From contig NZ_JAPDPI010000007.1 in NCBI RefSeq assembly GCF_026013615.1, forward strand, positions 89,436 to 153,435: a stretch of 64,000 bases of DNA, written 5' to 3'. The notes beneath the pieces are model-generated. The model did not search any database, was not told where the DNA came from, and saw nothing but the letters and a program-made list of their open reading frames with translations. Position 1 is the stretch's first letter. Every line of letters begins with the position of its first letter. Made by a program: the position numbers and the translations under genes. Shown here piece after piece: positions 39,595 to 50,072 of the stretch. Source of the stretch: Plebeiibacterium marinum. GTDB taxonomy: Bacteria > Bacteroidota > Bacteroidia > Bacteroidales > Marinilabiliaceae.

Positions 39595-40815
39595 CTACCC
39601 AAATAGCACAGCCACCTTATTAATCCCGTCTACTAACTTATCAATTTCTTCTTTGGTATTATATACAGCCAAAGAAGCCCTCATTGTTCCGGGTATCTTA
39701 TAAAAATCCATTACAGGCTGGGCACAATGGTGGCCGGTTCTTATGGCAATACCCATTTTATCGAGCATGGTTCCCAAATCAAACGGATGAATCTCCTTAA
39801 CCAAAAAGGAAATTACGCTTGACTTATTATTGGCCGTACCAATAATGCGCATCCCTTCAATTTCATTTAATCTGGCGGTAGCGTATTGCAACAACTCATG
39901 TTCATATGCTGCTATATTATCGAGCCCCAATTCCGAAACAAAATCTATAGCTTCTCCCAGACCAACTACTCCGGCAATATTAGGAGTACCTGCTTCAAAC
40001 TTAAATGGAAGTTCGTTATAGGTAGTTTCCTCAAAGGACACGCTTTTTATCATCTCACCCCCACCCTGCCAGGGTTCCATTTCATTTAAATACTTCTCTT
40101 TTCCATACAAAACACCAGTTCCTGTTGGCCCATAGATTTTATGCCCGGAAAACACAAGAAAATCCACATCCAACTCCTGAACATCGACATTTAGATGCTG
40201 AACCGCCTGCGCTGCATCAACCATTACCGGTGTATTATTAGAATGAGCTTTTTCTATGATTTCAGGAATTGCATTTACGGTGCCTAATGAATTAGACACA
40301 TAGGCAACAGACACCAGCTTTGTCTTCTCCGACAAAAGATTCTCAAATGCCTGCATATCCAACTCCCCATTTTCAAACAATGGTATAACCTTAAGCACTG
40401 CCTTCTTTCGCTTGCACATCAATTGCCAGGGAACAATATTTGAATGGTGTTCCATGGTAGAGATTATTACCTCATCGCCCTCCTTAATATAGGTATCCCC
40501 AAAAGAAGTTGCCATTAAATTAATAGCCGCAGTTGCTCCCGAAGTGAAAATTATTTCATGAGAATTTGGGGCATTAACAAAGAGTTGTACTTTTTTCCGG
40601 GCTTCTTCATATGCAAGCGTTGCCTGATTACTTAAATAATGAACACCCCTGTGAATATTGCTATTAAGTGTATGATAAATTTCATTCACCTTATTCACAA
40701 CCCTTGCCGGCTTATGTGTAGTGGCTGCATTATCGAAATAAACCAAAGGTTTTCCATAAACCTCTGTATGAAGAATTGGGAATTGCCCCCTAATATGTTG
40801 GATATCTAAACTCAT
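39595..40815 (-). CDS. sufS: Cysteine desulfurase SufS
   Basis: A PLP enzyme that takes sulfur from cysteine. PLP binds Lys226 in FSGHKIYGPTG; the persulfide Cys364 lies in RTGHHCAQPVM, the SufS (class II) motif. The substrate segment YFDNAATTHKP is near the start. At 406 residues it is full length. It follows sufD with a 3-base gap and feeds SufE. Confidence 0.98.
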   Translation of the reverse strand: MSLDIQHIRGQFPILHTEVYGKPLVYFDNAATTHKPARVVNKVNEIYHTLNSNIHRGVHYLSNQATLAYEEARKKVQLFVNAPNSHEIIFTSGATAAINLMATSFGDTYIKEGDEVIISTMEHHSNIVPWQLMCKRKKAVLKVIPLFENGELDMQAFENLLSEKTKLVSVAYVSNSLGTVNAIPEIIEKAHSNNTPVMVDAAQAVQHLNVDVQELDVDFLVFSGHKIYGPTGTGVLYGKEKYLNEMEPWQGGGEMIKSVSFEETTYNELPFKFEAGTPNIAGVVGLGEAIDFVSELGLDNIAAYEHELLQYATARLNEIEGMRIIGTANNKSSVISFLVKEIHPFDLGTMLDKMGIAIRTGHHCAQPVMDFYKIPGTMRASLAVYNTKEEIDKLVDGINKVAVLFG

Positions 40816-40818
40816 AAA

Positions 40819-42213
40819 CTACATGCAAGTAAATTCATTATCAGAGACCTGTCCGCAAAGCACGCATGAATTGCATTTATTCAACTCACCTCTAAACACC
40901 TGTTCAACAAGACCCCGGATCTGCTCTCGCACGGCCTCAACCCTGATTTTTTCTACAGCTTCATAAGCAAAAGCATACATAAGTAAAACACGCGCCTCTT
41001 CTTTACTAATTCCCCGTGAGCGTAAATAAAACATTGATTTTTCATCCAACTGGCCTACCGTTGCCCCATGCGAACACTTTACATCATCAGCATAAATCTC
41101 CAACATAGGTTTTGTATTGATCTTTGCATTATCCGTCAGCAACAAATTATCATTTTTTTGAAAAGCATTTGTTTTTTGAGCATTAGGGCGGACCATAATT
41201 TTACCCGCAAATGCAGCTGTTGCAGAATCATCAAGCACTCCTTTAAACAACTCTTCGCTGTAACAATTTGGCATAGCATGATCTACAAATGAAAAATTAT
41301 CGACATGCTGAGTCTTGTCCGACACATACAACCCATAAATACGCGACTCACAATGTTCATCGTCCATATGTACATATATGTTATTTCGGGTTACTCCGGT
41401 ATGCAACGTTAAGTTGTGAGTCAATACACTTGAGTGTTCCTTTTGCTTTACAAATACAGAAGAAATACTCGTTGTCAGATTATGTTGATTCTGGATATTA
41501 TAGATGTCAAATACCGAATTTTTATCCACAAAAGCCTCTGTTACAGCATTCACCAGAAACCTATTTTCAGAAAGGGTATGCTCGCAAACCATAATTTTGG
41601 CCTGCGCATTTTCCTCTATCACAACCAGATTTCTCGAAAAAGCCATGAAGCTTTCCTCTGCCTTCATAATGTTCACAATCTGAATAGGTTTTTCAACCAC
41701 AACTCCCTTAGGAACATAAATAAAGAATCCATCCTGAGCAAATGCTGTGTTCATTGCCACAAGGCTATCCTCTTCATTTTTGGCATATTTATTATAATGT
41801 GTTTCAAATAATTCAGGATGGGACTTCGAAAATTCGGCAAAACTACCGATCAAAACACCTTCCGGCAACGAATCGGGCAATTGGTTTTTACGGTAATACC
41901 ATCCATTTATCAAATAAATAGTTATAGCCTCCAGGTCTTCCACATTACAATTGAAAACTTCCGTAAGGTTTTGATTAAACACCTCGTGTTCAAAATCACA
42001 AGTGTAATCTTTTTCAAACTGGGGATTCAGGTTGGTATATTTATAAGACTCCACCTTACGGTTGGGAATACCCTTATCTTCAAATATCTTAATAGCACCT
42101 TCCCTTGCATTCGCCACTACATCCGAAGCCATAATATTTAAACGGCCCTGATTTTCTTTGAATAGCGAAATATATTTTTCTTCTACTTTTATTTCTGCAC
42201 CCGCTATACTCAT
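40819..42213 (-). CDS. sufD: Fe-S cluster assembly protein SufD
   Basis: Partner of SufB in the SufBC2D scaffold. The beta-helix core shows SRIYGLYVSDKTQHVD and the C-terminal GATVGQLDEKSMFYLRSRGI, the typical SufD/SufB end with the conserved His and Arg. C-terminal residues (NSCVLCGQVSDNEFTC) are Cys-rich, a small extension. It follows sufC by 38 bases. Confidence 0.93.
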   Translation of the reverse strand: MSIAGAEIKVEEKYISLFKENQGRLNIMASDVVANAREGAIKIFEDKGIPNRKVESYKYTNLNPQFEKDYTCDFEHEVFNQNLTEVFNCNVEDLEAITIYLINGWYYRKNQLPDSLPEGVLIGSFAEFSKSHPELFETHYNKYAKNEEDSLVAMNTAFAQDGFFIYVPKGVVVEKPIQIVNIMKAEESFMAFSRNLVVIEENAQAKIMVCEHTLSENRFLVNAVTEAFVDKNSVFDIYNIQNQHNLTTSISSVFVKQKEHSSVLTHNLTLHTGVTRNNIYVHMDDEHCESRIYGLYVSDKTQHVDNFSFVDHAMPNCYSEELFKGVLDDSATAAFAGKIMVRPNAQKTNAFQKNDNLLLTDNAKINTKPMLEIYADDVKCSHGATVGQLDEKSMFYLRSRGISKEEARVLLMYAFAYEAVEKIRVEAVREQIRGLVEQVFRGELNKCNSCVLCGQVSDNEFTCM

Positions 42214-42251
42214 TTTTAAAACATTTTAATCGTTCAACATGTGTTTACGGG

Positions 42252-43004
42252 TTAATCTTCAAACTGCTTTTTAATCCAGTCGTAACCTTTTTCCTCTAGC
42301 TCCAATGCCAATTCCTTTCCTGCCGACATCACAATCCTTCCTTTGTATAATACGTGAACAAAATCAGGCACTATATAATCCAACAAGCGCTGATAGTGAG
42401 TAATCACAACAGTTGCATTGTTTTCAGATTTTAATTTATTAACTCCATTGGCAACAATACGCAATGCATCAATATCCAAACCTGAATCTGTTTCATCAAG
42501 TATGGAAACCTTAGGCTGTAACATAGCCATCTGGAATATCTCATTCTTCTTTTTTTCACCACCGGAAAACCCCTCATTAACAGAACGGTTTGTAAGATTT
42601 GAATCAATCTCAACCAATTTCTTTTTCTCACGCATCAATTTTAAAAACTCACTGGCTGTATAAGGTTTTTCTCCATTATATTTTCTGTGTTCATTAACAG
42701 CAGTGCGCATAAAATTCACCATGCTTACTCCCGGAATTTCTACAGGATATTGGAAACTGTAAAACAATCCCTCTCGTGCTCTGTCCTCTGCAGGCATATC
42801 CAAAAGATTCTTTCCATAAAAGGTTGCAGATCCTTCTGATACGTCAAACACCTCACTACCTGCCAAAACCGAAGAAAGAGTACTTTTACCCGACCCGTTT
42901 GGCCCCATAATGGCATGAACTTCACCCGGTTTTACCGTAAGGTTGATCCCTCTTAATATTTCTTTATCGTCTATCTTGGCGTGTAAGTTTTTTACTTCTA
43001 GCAT
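42252..43004 (-). CDS. sufC: Fe-S assembly ATPase SufC
   Basis: ABC-type ATPase of the SufBC2D complex, soluble and without membrane partner. Walker A GPNGSGKS (34-41), signature FSGGEKKKNEI and Walker B ILDETDSGLDID are intact, and the 250-residue length is normal. SufC-type spacing in the EGFSGGEKKK region distinguishes it from importers. Confidence 0.98.
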   Translation of the reverse strand: MLEVKNLHAKIDDKEILRGINLTVKPGEVHAIMGPNGSGKSTLSSVLAGSEVFDVSEGSATFYGKNLLDMPAEDRAREGLFYSFQYPVEIPGVSMVNFMRTAVNEHRKYNGEKPYTASEFLKLMREKKKLVEIDSNLTNRSVNEGFSGGEKKKNEIFQMAMLQPKVSILDETDSGLDIDALRIVANGVNKLKSENNATVVITHYQRLLDYIVPDFVHVLYKGRIVMSAGKELALELEEKGYDWIKKQFED

Positions 43005-43084
43005 TTTATTTTAGTTTAAAAGTTTATAAAAATTGAAAGTTTGTAAAGTAAAAGCCTCCATGCAGAGACTCTTAATCTATTAGC

Positions 43085-44533
43085 TTACCCTACACTACCT
43101 TCTAAACTTATTTGTAATAATTTTTGAGCCTCTACGGCAAATTCCATAGGCAACTGATTGATAACTTCTTTTACATAACCATTTACAATCAATCCAACGG
43201 CATCCTCTGTTGACAAACCTCTTGTATTGCAATAAAAGATCTGATCCTCTCCAATTTTAGAGGTAGTTGCCTCGTGTTCAACTTTAGCTGTATTGTTATT
43301 GATTTCGAGATATGGAAATGTATGGGCACCGCACTGATCTCCCATTAATAACGAGTCACATTGCGAGAAATTACGAGCATTTTCCGCCTTTTTATTCACC
43401 CTAACCAATCCACGATAGCTATTTTGACTTTTCCCGGCAGACACCCCTTTGGATACAATTAAACTCCGGGTATTTTTACCCAGGTGAATCATCTTGGTAC
43501 CGGTATCTGCCTGCTGATAGTTGTTGGTAACTGCTACAGAATAAAATTCGCCAACAGAATGGTCGCCCATTAAAACACAGCTAGGATATTTCCAGGTTAT
43601 TGCGGAACCTGTTTCTACCTGTGTCCACATAACTTTTGAGTAGTCTCCTTTACAAAGTGCCCTTTTGGTTACAAAATTATAGATTCCACCCTTTCCTTCC
43701 TTATCACCCGGATACCAGTTTTGCACCGTAGAATATTTCACTTCAGCCCTTTCCATCGTTACAATTTCAACAATTGCAGCATGAAGCTGATTTTCGTCGC
43801 GTTGTGGTGCGGTACACCCCTCCAGGTAGCTTACATAACTATCGTCATCAGCTACAATCAGAGTACGTTCAAACTGCCCGGTATTTGTCGCATTAATTCG
43901 GAAATAGGTAGATAGTTCAATAGGACAACGAACCCCTTTGGGAATATACACAAAGGATCCATCACTAAAAACAGCATTGTTAAGAGCTGCAAAAAAGTTA
44001 TCGGTATAATTTACTACCGACCCCATATATTTCTTAATCAAATCAGGGTATTCCTGAACAGCCTCACTAAAACTGCAGAAAATAATCCCCTTTTCAGCCA
44101 GTGTTTCTTTAAAAGTAGTCTTCACCGAAACACTATCCATTACTGCGTCCACAGCAACACCTGCCAATACTTTCTGCTCGTCTAAAGGAATTCCTAACTT
44201 TTCGAAAGTAGCCTTCAACTCCGGATCAACATCATCCATACTATCCAGTTGAGGCTTTTGCTTTGGAGCGGCGTAATAAATAATATCCTGAAAATCTATC
44301 TTGGGAATATTTAATTTAGCCCACTCAGGCTGCTCCATCTTTAACCAGTGGTTAAAAGCTTTCAACCTATACTCCAACATCCATTCAGGCTCGTTTTTTT
44401 TCTGGGATATTAACCTAACTACATCCTCATTTAAGCCTTTGGGAATCACCTCCGTTTCTATATCGGTTGTAAAACCATATTTATAGTCACTCCCGGTTAC
44501 TTCCTCTAAAATTTTATCCTGATTTTCTGCCAT
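43085..44533 (-). CDS. sufB: Fe-S cluster assembly protein SufB
   Basis: Main scaffold of the SufBC2D complex. The family core is recognisable: [40 protein letters not shown] and [18 protein letters not shown], then [17 protein letters not shown] with the conserved Cys ligand. I chose the ATG at 44533 ([12 protein letters not shown]); the GTG six bases upstream is less likely. It is the first gene of the operon. Confidence 0.97.
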   Translation of the reverse strand: MAENQDKILEEVTGSDYKYGFTTDIETEVIPKGLNEDVVRLISQKKNEPEWMLEYRLKAFNHWLKMEQPEWAKLNIPKIDFQDIIYYAAPKQKPQLDSMDDVDPELKATFEKLGIPLDEQKVLAGVAVDAVMDSVSVKTTFKETLAEKGIIFCSFSEAVQEYPDLIKKYMGSVVNYTDNFFAALNNAVFSDGSFVYIPKGVRCPIELSTYFRINATNTGQFERTLIVADDDSYVSYLEGCTAPQRDENQLHAAIVEIVTMERAEVKYSTVQNWYPGDKEGKGGIYNFVTKRALCKGDYSKVMWTQVETGSAITWKYPSCVLMGDHSVGEFYSVAVTNNYQQADTGTKMIHLGKNTRSLIVSKGVSAGKSQNSYRGLVRVNKKAENARNFSQCDSLLMGDQCGAHTFPYLEINNNTAKVEHEATTSKIGEDQIFYCNTRGLSTEDAVGLIVNGYVKEVINQLPMEFAVEAQKLLQISLEGSVG

Positions 44534-45083
44534 AATCACTTCCTTTTCATTTATCTTACAACAATCTTACAGATTGAAGCAGACAACCTGAATTACATGC
44601 TTTTGAATGGACAAAATTAGCAAACTATTTAGATTAAATAAAATTAAGCCATTCTAAATAAGCAACATTTTTCAGAAACACTTAATGTATTGAATTTTAA
44701 CACAAACAAACCTGATTACCCCAACAAAATCAAGTCATATTTAATATAATAAACGTGTCTTACCCCAGAGAGACAACTCAAAACCCACGATTTAAGGCAA
44801 TGCATTACTTAATAATCTCAAATAATAACATTCCTCTTAAACTATGGTTTTTATATTAAAAATTTACCAGCCCTGCAGTAATGCACTTAAAACATACAAC
44901 TACCCCAACCGGTAAAAGTTCAAATAAAAGGTGGTATTTTAATTAAACTCCCGTAAAAATAACATTTATCATTGTTAACAACCCCTCTTTTACATGTTAA
45001 TCTCATCCATTTTATAGTTTTTTAGCATTGCTTACCATTATTTTATTGATTCTTTATAATTTTAGCCTGCTTTAAAATATGTA
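44534..45083. other. 550-bp AT-rich gap between divergent suf and ECF sigma genes
   Basis: The two operons are transcribed away from each other. Apart from a minus-strand TAATTTTG (44612-44619), a candidate sufB promoter element, and weaker AT-rich words before the sigma gene, I see no gene, repeat or RNA structure. Confidence 0.55.
44612..44619 (-). promoter_or_regulatory. Candidate suf operon promoter element
   Basis: TAATTTTG on the minus strand matches the -7 consensus TAnnTTTG exactly, but no good -33 TTG is at the right distance. It lies about 80 bases ahead of sufB. Confidence 0.4.
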
Positions 45084-45671
45084 ATGAAAATATTTCCTTC
45101 AAAATCAAAAAACATATCGGATTCAGAGTTGGTTGTGCAATACAAAAACACACTCAACCTTGACATATTGGGCATTTTATATTCCAGATATATGGATTTG
45201 GTTTTTGGGGTATGCCTTAAGTATCTAAAAAACAAAGATGATGCGCAGGACACGGTGATGCATATTTTTGAAAAGATATCAGTTGCCCTACAGGAAACAA
45301 ATGTGAAAGATTTTAGACCCTGGCTGTATGTTGTTACCAAGAATTATTGTTTGATGGAATTAAGAAATAAAAAACATCACACCATTTCTTTTGATGACGA
45401 AAATGTTTTCGCAGAAAAATTTATGGAATCTCAATATGAAATTCATCCTATTGACAAAGAACAACATGAGCAAAACGAAACAGCTTTAAAAAATTGTATT
45501 GAAAAACTAAAATTCCAACAGAAAGAAAGCATAGAACTGTTTTATTTTAAAGAAATGACCTACCAGCAAATTTCTGCAAAAATGGAAGTTGACATCAAAA
45601 AAGTAAAGAGTTATATTCAAAATGCCAAGCGCAACATAAAAATTTGTTTAGAAAGAAGCAATGCCATATAA
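45084..45671 (+). CDS. ECF-type RNA polymerase sigma factor
   Basis: A 195-residue sigma-70-family regulator: region 2 includes LYSRYMDLVFGVCLKYLKNK with DDAQDTVMHIFEKI, and region 4 is IELFYFKEMTYQQISAKMEV ending in VKSYIQNAKRNIK, the DNA-binding helix. It is followed by its probable anti-sigma partner, with which it overlaps by 11 bases. The stress or signal is not shown by sequence. Confidence 0.92.
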   Translation: MKIFPSKSKNISDSELVVQYKNTLNLDILGILYSRYMDLVFGVCLKYLKNKDDAQDTVMHIFEKISVALQETNVKDFRPWLYVVTKNYCLMELRNKKHHTISFDDENVFAEKFMESQYEIHPIDKEQHEQNETALKNCIEKLKFQQKESIELFYFKEMTYQQISAKMEVDIKKVKSYIQNAKRNIKICLERSNAI

Positions 45672-46992
45672 CAACCAAAACATATCATCCATCCGCAAAT
45701 ATCTTAGGAACGAGTTGTCTGAAAGGGAAAGATATGCTTTTGAAAGAAAAATGGAAGCCGATCCGTTTCTGCACGATGCTGTTGAAGGATACAAAAACCT
45801 TAACAACGAAGAACTTAAGGACACCATAAAATTACTTCACAACAAATTTGAACAAAGAAAGAAAACAAAAGCCATTCCCACATGGATGCAACTTGCAGCT
45901 ACCATTGTTTTTATAATCGGCATCTCAACTTTAATATTTATTTCAAACAACAACCAGCAACCCAAACTAAGCAAGGCTCAAAAAACAGAACCTATAGTTG
46001 ATTCTGCCATTACAAGTAAAGGCAAAACCAGCATTAGTAAAGAACCCTCAACAAAAGCTACCATACTTCCAGAAAAAACCGTTAGCAACTCTGAACCTGA
46101 GATTTTAACTAGTATTGACGACGACATTTCCCTATCGCTTGAATTATCACACTTACCTGAAGCCCAAAAAAACAAGAGTATCGAGAAAGCAAACAACCAA
46201 CAATTCACCATAAACCAAAAAGAATTAGTACTGAGTGAGGAAGAAGAACTTGATTTTATTATTGAAAATGAAAAACCTGTTTTAACCGGACAAATAAAAG
46301 GCGACAAACTAAACGGAACAACTCCACCCTCCTCGGCAGATCATATATTTATAAGAGGCCGCTCTATTATTGCGCCTGATTCATTTGTTCAATACAATGG
46401 GAAAGTAGTAGATAATGAAGGACTTCCTTTACCTGGCGTTACCATTATTGAAGCTGGAAAATCCAACGGAACAATCACTGATATGGATGGCAATTTTACA
46501 ATCGAGGCTCCTCAATCGGGCAGTTTATTGACTTTTGATTTTATTGGATTCAAACAAAAGTCAGTTATTGTAACAAAAGATTCAATAGGAGAAGTAAAAC
46601 TTGAAGCAGATGCACTCGCTATGGACGAAATAGTTGCAGTAGGATATGGGACAGAACGAAAAAGCAAAAGAAGCGGGAATCAAAAAGAAACTAAAGCAGA
46701 CATTCCCAACACCACCTACGCCCAAGTTGAACCTTTAATTGGCCTGAAAAAATTCAAAAGAAAGATACAGCGCAATTTAAAACTCCCTTCAGACGCAATT
46801 TCCAATGAAATTACTGTAAAAATCACCATTGACTCCAGTGGTGATATTTCTGACATCATAACACTTACACCTGTAAACAGCACCTTCGCCAAAGAATTGA
46901 AGGAGGCTATCACTGAGCTTGGTAAGTGGCAATGCATAAGAACAGATAACAGTCCGGCTTCCTGTTCCAGAGTTATCGTTTTTGAATTTTGA
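45661..46992 (+). CDS. Membrane anti-sigma protein with SusC-like and TonB C-terminal domains
   Basis: Three parts. Cytosolic residues 1-70 carry a helical anti-sigma-like region (IRKYLRNELSERERYAFERK, ADPFLHDAVEGY). One membrane helix follows (about 76-97, TWMQLAATIVFIIGISTLIF), then a long polar periplasmic linker. The periplasmic half has a CarboxypepD_reg domain (about 240-310: GKVVDNEGLPLPGVTIIEAG, DMDGNFTIEAPQSG) that runs into DEIVAVGYGTERK, the signature just after that domain in SusC-type receptors. The last 90 residues look like a TonB C-terminal domain (VEPLIGLKKFKRKIQRNLKL, VKITIDSSGDISDI). I infer regulation of the adjacent ECF sigma factor. No zinc-binding anti-sigma motif is present. 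Confidence 0.8.
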   Translation: MPYNNQNISSIRKYLRNELSERERYAFERKMEADPFLHDAVEGYKNLNNEELKDTIKLLHNKFEQRKKTKAIPTWMQLAATIVFIIGISTLIFISNNNQQPKLSKAQKTEPIVDSAITSKGKTSISKEPSTKATILPEKTVSNSEPEILTSIDDDISLSLELSHLPEAQKNKSIEKANNQQFTINQKELVLSEEEELDFIIENEKPVLTGQIKGDKLNGTTPPSSADHIFIRGRSIIAPDSFVQYNGKVVDNEGLPLPGVTIIEAGKSNGTITDMDGNFTIEAPQSGSLLTFDFIGFKQKSVIVTKDSIGEVKLEADALAMDEIVAVGYGTERKSKRSGNQKETKADIPNTTYAQVEPLIGLKKFKRKIQRNLKLPSDAISNEITVKITIDSSGDISDIITLTPVNSTFAKELKEAITELGKWQCIRTDNSPASCSRVIVFEF

Positions 46993-47027
46993 ATTGGTGA
47001 CTGGCATTTTAAATACCAAACATTTAT

Positions 47028-47063
47028 AAAAAAAAGGCAGAAGATCAACCTTCCGCCCTTTTT
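47028..47063. terminator. Bidirectional terminator between the anti-sigma gene and aroA
   Basis: GGCAGAAG pairs with CTTCCGCC (one mismatch), with A- and T-runs on both flanks. The two genes converge here. Confidence 0.8.
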
Positions 47064-47086
47064 AAAACTTTATATTCTTAATCAGA

Positions 47087-48310
47087 TTATTCATCTACAG
47101 TATAACCGTATTCTTTAAGATGATCCCAAAACTTAGGGTATGACTTAGACACAACTGCAGGGTCATCTACCTTCATATCTCCAATACAAGAAACTGCAGG
47201 TGCAAATGCCATAGCCATTCTGTGGTCTTTATAAGTAGAAATACAAGGCACTTCATCCTTTTCACAAGTGGCCCCATCCCAATTTAAGTCGTCAACCTGA
47301 TTTGATGTGAGTACAAATCCCATCTTTTTCAACTCATCAATCAAAGCGTTGATACGGTCGGTTTCTTTTATTTTAAGCGTTTGTAAACCTGTAAACTTAA
47401 ATGGCACACCTAAACAACAACAAGCTACTGCAAAAGTCTGAGCCAGGTCAGGTTGTTCAATAAAGTTATATGAAAACTGACTTACTACATTTCCGGTATT
47501 CTTTAAAACCAGTCCATTTCTTGTATGCTTTGACTCCACTCCAAGCTGTTTAAACAACTCTGCAACCTTAGCATCACCTTGCTCACTATACCTTTTAACC
47601 CCAGTTAGAGTCAGTTCTGCACCTTTATTTAATGCAGCAACTTCAAACCAATAAGAAGCTCCACTCCAATCGGCCTCAACAGTAAAATCAGTTGGCTGGT
47701 ACACCCCGGCAGGAACAGTAATCACATTATCTTTCCAATGACTTTTCACACCAAACGTTTCCATCATTTTCAATGTCAACAATATATATGGTCGAGAAAT
47801 AATTTCTCCTGTGAGCGTCAGTCGCAAACCATTCTTCATTGTTGGCCCGATCATCAAAAGGGCAGATATGTACTGGCTACTCACATCTCCGGCCAATTCA
47901 AGATCTCCTCCATCCATGGAACTGCCAAAAATACGCAATGGCGGATAGCCTTCCTTTTCGATATATTCAATTTTTGCACCTAGTTTATTCAAAGCCTCAA
48001 CTAAAATTTTTATTGGCCGCTGCTTCATCCTCTCCGAACCGGTTATTGTCCATTCCCCTACAATCTTCGACAAGAAAGCTGTCAGAAAACGCATGGTGGT
48101 ACCTGCAGCCCCAACATCAAATTTATTTCCATCAGACTGCAATGCTTTAATCAACAACTGCGTATCATCACTGTCGGATAAATTTTTGATAGGCTTTGAA
48201 CTATAGGCCAATGCATTTAAAATCAAAGCCCTGTTACTAATACTTTTCGATGTTGGCAGATCAACAGTATAGCTTGAAATATTTTGTGGTGTAGAAACTT
48301 TATATTGCAT
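47087..48310 (-). CDS. aroA: 3-phosphoshikimate 1-carboxyvinyltransferase (EPSP synthase)
   Basis: Shikimate pathway enzyme joining shikimate-3-phosphate and PEP. The opening PTSKSISNRALILNALA, GAAGTTMRFLTAFL, SSQYISALLMIGPTMKNG, EADWSGASYWFEVAAL, KIKETDRINALIDELKKMG and KDHRMAMAFAPA are all present. 407 residues is normal. It follows aroB by 13 bases. Confidence 0.97.
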   Translation of the reverse strand: MQYKVSTPQNISSYTVDLPTSKSISNRALILNALAYSSKPIKNLSDSDDTQLLIKALQSDGNKFDVGAAGTTMRFLTAFLSKIVGEWTITGSERMKQRPIKILVEALNKLGAKIEYIEKEGYPPLRIFGSSMDGGDLELAGDVSSQYISALLMIGPTMKNGLRLTLTGEIISRPYILLTLKMMETFGVKSHWKDNVITVPAGVYQPTDFTVEADWSGASYWFEVAALNKGAELTLTGVKRYSEQGDAKVAELFKQLGVESKHTRNGLVLKNTGNVVSQFSYNFIEQPDLAQTFAVACCCLGVPFKFTGLQTLKIKETDRINALIDELKKMGFVLTSNQVDDLNWDGATCEKDEVPCISTYKDHRMAMAFAPAVSCIGDMKVDDPAVVSKSYPKFWDHLKEYGYTVDE

Positions 48311-48323
48311 ACAACTTATTCTT

Positions 48324-49391
48324 TTAAACTGACTTATAAAAATTTAATGCCTCAAATATCAATTCTTTAGAGCATGTTTGATTAATTTTTATCTTTCCTA
48401 TATCTTCAAGTAGTGTGAAATTAATCTGGTTGGCTTCATTCTTCTTGTCATGAGTCATTAAATAGAAAAACTCATCATAATCAGCCTCCTCAAACTCAAA
48501 CTTACCATAAACAGAATTAATCAGGCCTATAACTTCATGAATCTTATCCATAGGGAAACCACATACCTTATTTCCCAAATATAATTCAGGTATCATCCCA
48601 TAGGCAACTGCATACCCATGCAAAACCGGACGTCCCTTCTTCATTGCAAAACTCTCGAATGCATGACCTACGGTATGCCCAAAATTCAGTGATTTACGCA
48701 CATTTTGCTCTGTTGGATCCGCTTTTACAAAATGCTCTTTGATATGAATAGATTTAACTACCAACTCCTTTAATTCTGAAATATCTGCATTTTTAACATC
48801 AAAGTCCCTAATAACTTCCCATTCTTCCTGATCGTAGATCAACGCATGTTTGATCATTTCAGCATAACCTGAGCAGATATTTTCTTCATCCTGGCTTTCA
48901 ACAAAATCAACATCGACCAAAACTGCCGAGGCATGTTTAAACACACCGATCTCATTTTTAAAGCCATGAAAGTTAATTCCTGTTTTCCCTCCCACACTGG
49001 CATCCACCTGACTCAACAGGGTAGTGGGGATATTGATGAAGTTTATTCCTCTTTTAAATGTGGCTGCCGCAAATCCTCCCAGGTCACAAGGCATGCCTCC
49101 TGCCAGGTTGATTAAGGTTGACTTTCTATCTGCACCATGCGTACTCAAAAACTCCCAAACCTTTGATATTGCCTCAATGTTTTTATTCTGGTCACCTTGC
49201 TCAATCACAATCACATTGTCATCATTAAACTCTGGCATACCCTTAATTTTGGGGTAGCAATGCTGATACGAACCGGTATCCATTAACAAGAACACCTTGC
49301 CTTTATTGTATTTAGCTATCAATTCCGACAGATCATTCTTTAAATTATCTGCCCCATAAACCCTCGATTCGCTCTCTTCAATTACCTGCAT
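48324..49391 (-). CDS. aroB: 3-dehydroquinate synthase
   Basis: Second step of the shikimate pathway: DAHP to 3-dehydroquinate, NAD- and metal-dependent. The NAD region LINLAGGMPCDLGGFAAATF, IPTTLLSQVDASVGGKTGIN and metal ligands in SGYAEMIKHALIYD, NFGHTVGHAFE and PVLHGYAVAYGM are intact. 355 residues is normal. First gene of the aroB-aroA operon, with a clear promoter. Confidence 0.97.
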   Translation of the reverse strand: MQVIEESESRVYGADNLKNDLSELIAKYNKGKVFLLMDTGSYQHCYPKIKGMPEFNDDNVIVIEQGDQNKNIEAISKVWEFLSTHGADRKSTLINLAGGMPCDLGGFAAATFKRGINFINIPTTLLSQVDASVGGKTGINFHGFKNEIGVFKHASAVLVDVDFVESQDEENICSGYAEMIKHALIYDQEEWEVIRDFDVKNADISELKELVVKSIHIKEHFVKADPTEQNVRKSLNFGHTVGHAFESFAMKKGRPVLHGYAVAYGMIPELYLGNKVCGFPMDKIHEVIGLINSVYGKFEFEEADYDEFFYLMTHDKKNEANQINFTLLEDIGKIKINQTCSKELIFEALNFYKSV

Positions 49392-49436
49392 TAATATTTG
49401 GTTTTAATACTTTTCTCAACTGTATAAAATATCTGC

Positions 49437-49465
49437 CAAAAATACATAAAAAAAGCACTTTGCAA
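49437..49465 (-). promoter_or_regulatory. Promoter of aroB-aroA
   Basis: On the minus strand TTG (49463-49465), 18 bases, then TATTTTTG (49437-49444), an exact TAnnTTTG element. The leader to the aroB ATG is about 40 bases. Confidence 0.7.
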
Positions 49466-49605
49466 TACCAATTAGATAGTTAAATGAACTAATAATTATT
49501 AAAATAAAACGAAACCATCAACAATATTCGACAATATGTAAATCTTTAGGTACTCCAATGATTTTATACTTTTTTTATGCATTTTTACCATGAAAAATAT
49601 ACACC

Positions 49606-50058
49606 ATGGAAAACAGGAAAACAGCCGGAGCATTTCAACTGCTATTAACGATATTAACCCTTGTATTTTTAACTTTGTTTATTTGCAGCCAGATATTTTC
49701 TACAATCTCACTTCCTGAGATTCAATGGGGGAGCGGCATACTCACCGTATTTACTGTTTTTTATTTTATGTCTGGGGGCTTTTATTATATAGAATTATCA
49801 AAAGCAGATGATCATTTTGAGATCAAGTTCTATAATTCATTCCCATTCAGCAGACAATTCAAAATGTATAGAATTCCAATAGCTGCATTTATAAAATATG
49901 ATATTTCAGGCAGCAAATTATTCAAGCGCAAACTGATCCTATACCAAATGTCTTCGAGCCAGATGGCAAAATACCCCCCTATCTACATTTCGGCAATGAG
50001 CAAAAAAGATGAACAAAAATTGAGAACATTCTTCAATAACCTAAAGATCGAACAGTAA
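49606..50058 (+). CDS. Small membrane protein with two helices (function unknown)
   Basis: Two hydrophobic segments (about 10-30 and 45-65, TLVFLTLFICSQIF and VFTVFYFMSGGFYY) are followed by a cytosolic beta-rich tail (YYIELSKADDHFEIKFYNSF, KLILYQMSSSQ) that looks like a bacterial PH-type domain. I do not recognise a family. It converges with the DUF4249 gene, ending 14 bases from it. Confidence 0.75.
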   Translation: MENRKTAGAFQLLLTILTLVFLTLFICSQIFSTISLPEIQWGSGILTVFTVFYFMSGGFYYIELSKADDHFEIKFYNSFPFSRQFKMYRIPIAAFIKYDISGSKLFKRKLILYQMSSSQMAKYPPIYISAMSKKDEQKLRTFFNNLKIEQ

Positions 50059-50072
50059 AAAAAGCAATCCGC

